Source: Clostridiaceae bacterium UBA5444
GTDB lineage: Bacteria; Bacillota; Clostridia; Clostridiales; Oxobacteraceae
NCBI GenBank assembly: GCA_002426575.1
Contig: DIRE01000037.1
Span: 1 to 7,271 of the forward strand
Length of the DNA stretch: 7,271 bases
Reading direction: 5' to 3'
Both the position numbers and the translations under genes were made by a program. Shown in pieces: positions 1 to 4,589 of the stretch (its first letter is position 1; every line of letters begins with the position of its first letter). Under the pieces are notes generated by a model. That model worked only from the letters and a program-made list of their open reading frames with translations, was not told the DNA's origin and ran no database searches.

Positions 1-1
1 A

Positions 2-106
2 ATATATGATCTTGATGAAAATCCAGTCAATGTGAAGAAATGGACGGAGCTAGAAAATGTACGCACCTATTATGACTTTTTTAAAAAGTATGAAAACAAG
101 TTTTGA
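2..106 (+). CDS. C-terminal end of an unidentified protein (5' truncated by window)
   Basis: An open frame runs from the first bases of the window to a TGA at 104-106, giving 34 residues that end in ...YYDFFKKYENKF. The fragment is charged and hydrophilic and shows no membrane segment. The gene continues upstream of the window. I do not recognise the family from this tail. It lies on the same strand as the following GH3 gene, 100 bases away. A separate promoter sits in that gap, so the two need not be in one transcript, and no terminator hairpin is evident between them. That the frame is coding is inferred from its being open to the edge and from its position in front of a plausible intergenic region. 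Confidence 0.55.
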   Translation: MYDLDENPVNVKKWTELENVRTYYDFFKKYENKF

Positions 107-135
107 TATTGTTGGCGTTAGTATAATATAGATAC

Positions 136-186
136 ATAAACGAATAAGGGGTTGAGATGAGGGCTTATGGCGCTTATAATCAGCCT
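136..186 (+). pseudogene. Probable relic of an ADP-ribosylglycohydrolase gene start (internally deleted)
   Basis: Two adjoining pieces of this stretch match two separate parts of the intact ADP-ribosylglycohydrolase gene further along the window. Bases 136-151 (ATAAACGAATAAGGGG) match the ribosome-binding region at 3364-3379 at 15 of 16 positions. Bases 151-186 match codons 36-47 of that gene (3493-3528) at 29 of 36 positions. In the matching frame it reads VEMRAYGAYNQP, against VDMGAYGTYNQP in the intact protein, where this segment leads into the metal-binding SDD motif. The simplest reading is a duplicated copy that lost about 113 bases between its ribosome binding site and codon 36, and then everything after codon 47. 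Chance similarity of a clostridial ribosome binding site plus a short coding match is the alternative. What is seen is the base matching; the deletion history is inferred. Confidence 0.5.
152..180 (+). promoter_or_regulatory. Sigma-A-type promoter for the GH3 gene
   Basis: A -35 box TTGAGA (152-157, five of six consensus bases) and a -10 box TATAAT (175-180, perfect) are separated by the ideal 17 bases. Transcription would start near 187, leaving a leader of about 20 bases before the GH3 start codon, with the Shine-Dalgarno sequence inside it. The promoter overlaps the relic and leader ORF described here; if it is the only promoter, the 17-codon ORF at 157-210 would not be fully transcribed. 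Another TATAAT at 122-127 lacks a properly spaced -35 box. Confidence 0.55.
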
Positions 187-210
187 TATATGGGGTGGTG
201 GCTATTATGA
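157..210 (+). other. 17-codon leader ORF overlapping the GH3 start codon
   Basis: An ATG at 157, preceded by AAGGGG at 146-151 with a 5-base gap, opens a short frame MRAYGAYNQPYMGWWLL. Its TGA stop (208-210) overlaps the GH3 ATG (207-209) as ATGA, the classic geometry of translational coupling. It would be translated only from a transcript starting upstream of 157, for example from a promoter around the TATAAT at 122-127 or by read-through from the preceding gene. The peptide is rich in aromatic residues, but this probably reflects its likely origin in an ADP-ribosylglycohydrolase gene rather than a leader-peptide attenuator. No alternative RNA structures of an attenuator were seen. Confidence 0.3.
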
Positions 211-2300
211 ACAATAAAATAAAGAAGCAGAAAAAACTCATAAATGATAAAGACATTCTTGAAAAAATTGAAAAACTTATATCCTTAATGACGTTGGAAG
301 AAAAAATACACATGGTACATGGTGATAATGTTTATAACACTAAGGGAGTAGAACGTTTGGGAATACCTCCACTTAGAATGTCAGACGGACCTATGGGGGT
401 ACGATGTGATTTTAATAGAGATACCTGCACAAATACACTGTATTCCAACGAATTTGTATTGAGCTTTCCATGCAGTACGGCGGTAGCAGCTACATGGAAT
501 ACAGAACTTGCCTATCTTCACGGTAAAACGCTTGGCAGCGAGGTTCGCGGCAGAGGTAAGGATATATCGCTTTCACCAGGTATAAATATTCAGAGAACTC
601 CTTTATGCGGAAGAAGTTTTGAATATGAATCTGAAGACCCTCATCTTATATCTAAAATGGCTGTACAAATTATTAAAGGTTTGCAAGACAATGATATTGC
701 AGCTTGTGTCAAACACTTCATTGCTAACAATCAAGAGGAAAACAGATATTCAGTTAATGTCGAAATGGATGATAGAACTTTACATGAAATATATATGCCA
801 GCTTTTAAGGCAGCAATACTTGAAGGAAACTGTTATAGTATTATGGGCGCGTATAACAAATTCCGAGGAGAATTTTGTTGCGAAAATAATTACCTTCAAA
901 AAGAAATTCTGCGAGAGGAATGGGGTTTTGACGGAATATCTATTTCTGATTGGTGTGCAATACATGATACCCGTAAAGCAATAAATGCGGGAACTGATAT
1001 AGATATGAAAGTAGATAATAATTATGACGGGTATCATTATGCAAAACCGCTCAGAGACATGATTAAATCAGGAGAGATTTCTGAAGAAATTCTTAATGGG
1101 ATGGTAGGAAGAATTCTGAAAGTTATGTTTAAATTAAAGATGTTTGATGAGTCAAGACAAAAAGGCTCTTACAATTCAATTGCAAATAGGGAAGCAATCC
1201 TTAAAGTAGCACGTGAATCAATAATTCTCCTCAAGAATGATAGGAAAATACTTCCATTACCTAAAGAGAAGATTAAGAAAATTGCAATTATTGGAGAAAA
1301 TGCTGATAGACTGCATGCTTTTGGTGGAGGAAGCTCGGAAGTAAAGGCGCTGTACGAAATCACTCCCTTATTAGGAATTAGTATGTATCTGGGAGGTAAC
1401 ACGGAAATAATATATTCTCAGGGCTATTCCTCTAAAGAAACCAATGAACAAAGCATAAAAATACTTTCAGATAACGCATGTAATGCGGCATCTAATTGTG
1501 ATGCATGTATATATGTGGGAGGTCTAAATCATGATTTTGATACTGAGTCAGCTGACAGAAAAGATATGAAATTACCATATGGACAGTATGATCTTATTAA
1601 AAAACTACTTAAAATAAATTCTAATACAGTTATTGTAAATATGAGTGGCTCACCTGTGGAAATGGGAGAATGGCTAAAAGATGCTAACGCTGTCGTGCAA
1701 TACTGGTATTCAGGGTCGGAAGGGGGAACTGCATTAGCTGAAGTTCTTTTTGGTATGGTAAATCCATCTGGTAAACTGCCTACAACTTTTCCAAAAACTC
1801 TTGAAGATACACCTGCTTATCGTTTTGGTGAGTATCCAGGTGATGAGAACGTAACCTATAAGGAAGGCATTTTTGTTGGCTACAGGTACTATGATACATA
1901 TGGAATAGAACCTGAATTTTGCTTTGGACATGGCTTATCATATACTACTTTTGAATATAGAAATCTCAAAACCAAAGTAAATAGAGAAGGTGACGGAAGG
2001 GGACTCTCTGCCGAAATCTCCATTTCGGTAACCAACACTGGAGATATGGCAGGTTCTGAGATTGTACAGTTATATGTTTCAATTCCAGAATCATCAGTTG
2101 AAAGACCAACTAAAGAGTTAAAAGGGTTTAAAAAAATTCATCTTCAACCTGGGCAGTCAGAGATAGTAGCATTTTCTCTAGACACGAAAGATTTTAGTTA
2201 CTACAGCACAAAAGACTCTTGCTGGGTATATGAGGATAAGCCTTTCAATATTTATATTGGGAGTTCTTCCAGAGATATACGTTTACTGGCCGATATATAA
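207..2300 (+). CDS. Glycoside hydrolase family 3 protein (beta-glucosidase/beta-xylosidase type)
   Basis: This 697-residue protein is a complete GH3 enzyme, a retaining exo-glycosidase that removes terminal beta-linked glucose or xylose from oligosaccharides. Visible motifs (numbered from the ATG) are: SDGPMGVR with D60, which contacts the sugar; SPGINIQRTPLCGRSFEYESEDP around 125-146; KHFIANNQEENR with K169, H170 and R180; the nucleophile D248 in GISISDW; and the likely acid/base E447 in TESADR. The order is the TIM-like barrel (to about 300), the alpha/beta sandwich (about 330-560, with NPSGKLPTTFP), then a fibronectin-III-like domain at the C-terminus. There is no PA14 insertion and no signal peptide, so it acts in the cytoplasm on imported sugars. 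The ATG at 207 is preferred over an in-frame GTG at 195, because GGGGTGG (192-198) lies 8 bases before the ATG and nothing comparable precedes the GTG. Family membership is certain; the sugar preferred is not decided. Confidence 0.96.
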   Translation: MNNKIKKQKKLINDKDILEKIEKLISLMTLEEKIHMVHGDNVYNTKGVERLGIPPLRMSDGPMGVRCDFNRDTCTNTLYSNEFVLSFPCSTAVAATWNTELAYLHGKTLGSEVRGRGKDISLSPGINIQRTPLCGRSFEYESEDPHLISKMAVQIIKGLQDNDIAACVKHFIANNQEENRYSVNVEMDDRTLHEIYMPAFKAAILEGNCYSIMGAYNKFRGEFCCENNYLQKEILREEWGFDGISISDWCAIHDTRKAINAGTDIDMKVDNNYDGYHYAKPLRDMIKSGEISEEILNGMVGRILKVMFKLKMFDESRQKGSYNSIANREAILKVARESIILLKNDRKILPLPKEKIKKIAIIGENADRLHAFGGGSSEVKALYEITPLLGISMYLGGNTEIIYSQGYSSKETNEQSIKILSDNACNAASNCDACIYVGGLNHDFDTESADRKDMKLPYGQYDLIKKLLKINSNTVIVNMSGSPVEMGEWLKDANAVVQYWYSGSEGGTALAEVLFGMVNPSGKLPTTFPKTLEDTPAYRFGEYPGDENVTYKEGIFVGYRYYDTYGIEPEFCFGHGLSYTTFEYRNLKTKVNREGDGRGLSAEISISVTNTGDMAGSEIVQLYVSIPESSVERPTKELKGFKKIHLQPGQSEIVAFSLDTKDFSYYSTKDSCWVYEDKPFNIYIGSSSRDIRLLADI

Positions 2301-2389
2301 AGTTAAAAATTATAAAAAAAAGAATTAAAACAAATTAAAAATACCAAAGAAATATTTCAGTGGGAATTTATTGCCTCAACCAGTAGAAG

Positions 2390-2447
2390 CAAAACACAGG
2401 GGAGCAGTTTTATTGTGCCCCTGCGTTTTGTGTTTAGTTTTATTTTT
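2390..2447 (+). terminator. Rho-independent terminator after the GH3 gene (possibly bidirectional)
   Basis: CAAAAC (2390-2395) and CAGGGG (2397-2402) pair with CCCCTG (2418-2423) and GTTTTG (2425-2430), giving a 12-pair stem with one mismatch and a 15-base loop. The T-rich run TGTTTAGTTTTATTTTT follows on the plus strand, so it serves the GH3 gene, 90 bases upstream. It stands just beyond the stop of the convergent folT gene. Read on the minus strand, the inner GC stem is followed by TGTTTTGCTTCT, so weak termination of folT is possible. Confidence 0.8.
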
Positions 2448-2952
2448 CAATAACTCCTGCTTTAGTTAATGACTCTGCCAATACTTTTATTAATATAGAA
2501 TAAACAGGAATGTTTACGGCTTGCTTAATTGCTGCTTTTGTCATAGTTATACTTAGCGGATGCCCAAAGAGAATATTTCTAAAGTAAGGAACCATCAATA
2601 CAGATGTGGTTACTTGTCCAACGAATATACATAAAAATATTCTCCAAAATGAAAATTTATGTACATCAGCTTTTGGAATGTTCATAAGTATTCCAGGAAT
2701 AATTCCAGTAAGGGCTGAAGTGAGAACAAAATGTGGCATAAACGACCCTGTAGGTTTGATTATAAAACTGACTATATCTCCTACTGCTCCTACAATCCCA
2801 CCAATAACAGGTCCTAATACTATACCTGCAAAAATAATTGGGAATCCTCCAAAATTGATTATGCCCGGAATAGTGATAAATCTGGACAATACAATATTGA
2901 GAGCAATCAAAAAACCTGAAATAGTGATATTTCTTATGCTTATCTTTTTCAA
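2440..2952 (-). CDS. folT: Folate ECF transporter S component FolT
   Basis: FolT is the membrane protein that binds folate and docks on the shared energy-coupling factor module (EcfA, EcfA', EcfT) for ATP-driven uptake. The 170-residue product is of normal family length and very hydrophobic, with about six membrane segments. Family-like features are the first helix with ALNIVLSRF (17-25), NFGGFPIIFAGIVLGPVIGGIVGAVGDI (33-60) and PTGSFMPHFVLTSALTGIIPG (67-87). The start is the TTG at 2952-2950, because AAAGGAGGT (2967-2959) ends 6 bases before it. The in-frame ATG at 2970 would lie upstream of that ribosome binding site and has none of its own. A THF riboswitch in the leader independently supports folate as the substrate. 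No ECF module genes are in the window, so the protein must use one encoded elsewhere. Substrate assignment rests on family resemblance plus the riboswitch. Confidence 0.93.
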   Translation of the reverse strand: MKKISIRNITISGFLIALNIVLSRFITIPGIINFGGFPIIFAGIVLGPVIGGIVGAVGDIVSFIIKPTGSFMPHFVLTSALTGIIPGILMNIPKADVHKFSFWRIFLCIFVGQVTTSVLMVPYFRNILFGHPLSITMTKAAIKQAVNIPVYSILIKVLAESLTKAGVIEK

Positions 2953-2958
2953 AAAAAT

Positions 2959-3023
2959 ACCTCCTTTCATATATGATATGACAGTCTGCCACATCAGAAA
3001 GAAGATATTACTGATGATGACAA
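2959..3023 (-). promoter_or_regulatory. folT expression platform: ribosome binding site and its anti-Shine-Dalgarno
   Basis: The Shine-Dalgarno region GAAAGGAGGT (2968-2959) can pair along all ten bases (two G-U pairs) with AUCUUCUUUC (3006-2997). A competing hairpin joins UUGUCA (3023-3018) plus CAUCAG (3016-3011) to CUGAUG plus UGGCAG (2997-2986), with one bulged base. It would take up the 3' strand of riboswitch helix P1 and hold most of the anti-Shine-Dalgarno in its 13-base loop. This suggests that folate binding stabilises P1, breaks the competing hairpin and frees the anti-Shine-Dalgarno to block translation. The pairings are seen; the switching order is inferred. Confidence 0.6.
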
Positions 3024-3112
3024 CGAACGCGATAATATACCGCAAGCACCTGCTTTTCGTTCAAAGGCAACGTTCCATCCTTTGACACTTAACGCATATT
3101 ATCTACTCTGCC
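3019..3112 (-). promoter_or_regulatory. Tetrahydrofolate (THF) riboswitch controlling folT
   Basis: On the minus strand the leader begins GGCAGAGUAG, followed by helix P2 (GAUAAUAU 3103-3096 with AUAUUAUC 3038-3031, eight perfect pairs). Between them lie the conserved GCGUUAAGUG, then P3 (UCAAAGG 3085-3079 with CCUUUGA 3067-3061), ACGA, the small P4 hairpin AAGC-AGGU-GCUU, and the conserved GCGGU. The loop of P3 contains GAACG (3075-3071), which pairs with CGUUC (3029-3025) after P2: the long-range pseudoknot of this class. P1 is GGCAG with UUGUC, including two G-U pairs. Order, conserved segments and helices fit the THF riboswitch class, which represses folate transport and synthesis genes when reduced folate is plentiful. 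It lies about 50 bases upstream of the folT ribosome binding site. Confidence 0.93.
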
Positions 3113-3130
3113 GATTTAAATTTTTAGACT

Positions 3131-3166
3131 ATGTTTTAAAACATGACCTTTTTTAAAAAAATAGGT
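3131..3166. repeat. Two adjacent palindromes in the folT/ARH divergent region
   Basis: ATGTTTTAAAACAT (3131-3144) is a perfect 14-base palindrome. One base later comes an imperfect one, from ACCT through a run of T then A to AGGT (3146-3166). They lie immediately upstream of the riboswitch and within the folT leader if the promoter suggested at 3204-3232 is right. With no loop bases they are better DNA-binding dyads than RNA hairpins, but AT-rich palindromes of this size also arise by chance. No known regulator motif was recognised. Confidence 0.4.
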
Positions 3167-3203
3167 AAGCTCATATTAACATAATCATTTAATGTACTTA
3201 TAT

Positions 3204-3232
3204 ATAATATCAAATTTTGTTCATTAAGTCAC
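3204..3232 (-). promoter_or_regulatory. Candidate promoter for the riboswitch-folT transcript
   Basis: Read on the minus strand, GTGACT (3232-3227, four of six consensus bases) and TATTAT (3209-3204, five of six) are 17 bases apart. Transcription would begin near 3197, about 85 bases before the riboswitch, a rather long lead-in. A second weak candidate on the same strand is TTGATA (3214-3209) with AATGAT 18 bases on. Neither is compelling in such AT-rich sequence. Confidence 0.3.
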
Positions 3233-3275
3233 CCCAATTAGCTCTTTTTAAAAATCAAATAAAATGTTGGATAGC

Positions 3276-3305
3276 ATGAAACAATGTTACTAATTTTGGT
3301 ATAAT
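3276..3305 (+). promoter_or_regulatory. Extended -10 promoter for the ADP-ribosylglycohydrolase gene
   Basis: A perfect TATAAT (3300-3305) carries the extended -10 TG (TGGTATAAT), which compensates for a weak -35 (ATGAAA at 3276-3281, 18-base spacer). Transcription would start near 3312, leaving a leader of about 76 bases. The -10 box is enclosed by inverted repeats: GTTAC (3286) with GTAAC (3316), and ACTAATT (3289-3295) with AATTAGT (3321-3327). These could be operator half-sites. Confidence 0.5.
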
Positions 3306-3387
3306 CGTAGTGATGGTAACAATTAGTTATATATATAATATGGAAAGACCTAAATTCAAAACTATAAACTAATAAGGGGGTGGAATA

Positions 3388-4383
3388 ATGGCAAACAATG
3401 CTTTAAATGGTGTAATGGGGTTATGTGTAGCGGATGCTTTAGGTGTACCTGTTGAGTTTATGGATAGAAATACTCTTTTAAACAATCCCGTAGTTGATAT
3501 GGGAGCTTATGGTACTTATAACCAACCTGCAGGCACATGGTCAGATGATTCTAGTATGACTTTATGCCTAGTAGATAGTCTTTCTAAAGGGTTAGATTAT
3601 AACGATATTATGACAAATTTCATGAGATGGTTTGAAAAGGGTAAATATACACCATTTAGAGAAGTTTTCGATATAGGGATTTCAACGAGAGAAGCTTTAT
3701 TGCGTTTTGAAAGAGGAATTTCTCCAATAGATTGCGGTGGAGTTTCTGAACATGACAATGGAAATGGCTCTCTTATGAGGATACTTCCTATTCTTTTTTA
3801 TTTACAATCTATTTATGGTAGCGAATTTCAGGATATAGACGAAGCTTTTAAAATCATCCATAATGTTTCTGCTTTGACACATGGTCATAAAAGAAGTCAG
3901 ATTGCTTGTGGTATATATATATCTATTGCTTCAGAGATTCTTAAGCAAATGGATTTGAAAATAGCCATAGAATCAGGTATTTATAAAGCAATGGAGTATT
4001 ATAAAAAGCAAAATGATTTTGTAGATGAGCTAACATATTTTAACCGGTTAGCTGAAAAGAATTTTTTTAAGACTCCTTTAGAAAAAATAAAGAGTAGCGG
4101 CTATGTGGTTGATACACTTGAAGCAGCAGTTTGGTGTTTGCTAAACACAAATAACTATAAGGACTGTGTTTTAAAAGCCGTTAATTTAGGAGGAGATACT
4201 GATGCGGTAGCTGCCGTTGCAGGAGGACTAGCTGGATTAAGGTATGGCTATGACAATATCTCTAAAGAATGGCTAGCTACAATTGCTAAGAGAGAATATA
4301 TTGAAGATTTATGTGAACAATTAAATTTAGCTGTAACAAGGACAGAGATTGAAAGGCCATGTGAGGCTAAAGAGGTTTTGTAA
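3388..4383 (+). CDS. ADP-ribosylglycohydrolase (DraG/ARH) family protein
   Basis: This 331-residue protein belongs to the ADP-ribosylglycohydrolase fold, all-helical metal-dependent enzymes that hydrolyse ADP-ribose or related ribosyl bonds in the cytoplasm. The binuclear metal site is intact: SDDSSM (S52, D53, D54) near the N-terminus and GGDTD (D270, D272) near the C-terminus. Other family signatures are GLCVADALGVPVEF (11-24), YGTYNQPAGTW (41-51), NGNGSLMR (124-131) and LTHGHKRS (163-170). Length is usual for the family. The ATG is well placed after AAGGGGGTGG (3374-3383). It is divergent from folT and starts its own transcript. The family includes true ADP-ribosyl-arginine hydrolases and members acting on other substrates, so the substrate is open. 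No ADP-ribosyltransferase or nitrogenase partner is visible; the neighbours are glycosidases. A partial relic of a similar gene appears to lie in front of the GH3 gene. Confidence 0.93.
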   Translation: MANNALNGVMGLCVADALGVPVEFMDRNTLLNNPVVDMGAYGTYNQPAGTWSDDSSMTLCLVDSLSKGLDYNDIMTNFMRWFEKGKYTPFREVFDIGISTREALLRFERGISPIDCGGVSEHDNGNGSLMRILPILFYLQSIYGSEFQDIDEAFKIIHNVSALTHGHKRSQIACGIYISIASEILKQMDLKIAIESGIYKAMEYYKKQNDFVDELTYFNRLAEKNFFKTPLEKIKSSGYVVDTLEAAVWCLLNTNNYKDCVLKAVNLGGDTDAVAAVAGGLAGLRYGYDNISKEWLATIAKREYIEDLCEQLNLAVTRTEIERPCEAKEVL

Positions 4384-4461
4384 TGGGCTTAATGAAATAC
4401 AGAAAAAGTAATTTATTAAGTTAAAAATTCAATGCTGTAAAAAAGGCATCCTCAAATAAAA

Positions 4462-4501
4462 AATATAGGGACATTTTCACTTAGTGATATGTCTCTATAT
4501 T
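4462..4501 (+). terminator. Long stem-loop after the ARH gene, weak terminator
   Basis: AATATAGGGACA (4462-4473) pairs with TGTCTCTATATT (4490-4501) over twelve bases with one G-U pair, and TCAC/GTGA can pair inside the loop. It stands 79 bases after the ARH stop codon. The sequence that follows on the plus strand (ATCAATAAAATT) is not a T run, whereas on the minus strand the stem is followed by TTTTTTATTTG. Termination of plus-strand transcripts may therefore be incomplete, allowing read-through into the next gene. There is no minus-strand gene nearby to terminate. Confidence 0.5.
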
Positions 4502-4541
4502 ATCAATAAAATTAAAGCTTAAACAGAAGGGTGGTGAAAGA

Positions 4542-4589
4542 TTGGTTTTATTAAGATTTAATAAACCGATTCATAAAGATGGGAATTAA
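4542..4589 (+). other. Possible 15-codon leader ORF overlapping the next gene's start
   Basis: The best Shine-Dalgarno sequence in front of the glycosidase gene, AAGGGTGG (4527-4534), is 44 bases from its ATG. It is correctly placed instead for a TTG at 4542, which opens MVLLRFNKPIHKDGN and stops at 4587-4589, 11 bases inside the large gene. This could be a coupling leader ORF, the mark of a frame change near the start of the gene, or a coincidence. Apart from this and the stem-loop, the gap 4384-4578 shows nothing clear; no convincing promoter was found in it. Confidence 0.25.

Noticed and set aside
122..127. TATAAT as the -10 box of the main GH3 promoter
   Set aside because: The nearest -35-like sequence (TTGATA, 103-108) is only 13 bases away; the pair at 152-180 has correct spacing.
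195..206. GTG at 195 as the GH3 start, adding four residues
   Set aside because: It has no ribosome binding site upstream, while GGGGTGG at 192-198 is well placed for the ATG at 207.
2299..2310. AAGTTAAAAATT repeated after the GH3 and ARH stop codons
   Set aside because: It is a 12-base AT-only-type match in AT-rich intergenic sequence and is expected by chance.
2953..3045. N-terminal extension of folT on the minus strand up to 3045
   Set aside because: The extension is made of the ribosome binding site, its expression platform and part of the riboswitch; it is untranslated leader.
2606..3085. Plus-strand open frame of about 159 codons across folT and its leader
   Set aside because: It is the complement of folT and of a structured RNA, with no ribosome binding site and no recognisable protein features.
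4467..4496. AGGGACATTTTCAC...GTGATATGTCTCT as ends of a decayed insertion sequence
   Set aside because: GGGACATTTTCAC recalls terminal repeats of some insertion sequences, but only one short stem-loop is present, with no transposase remnant or target duplication.
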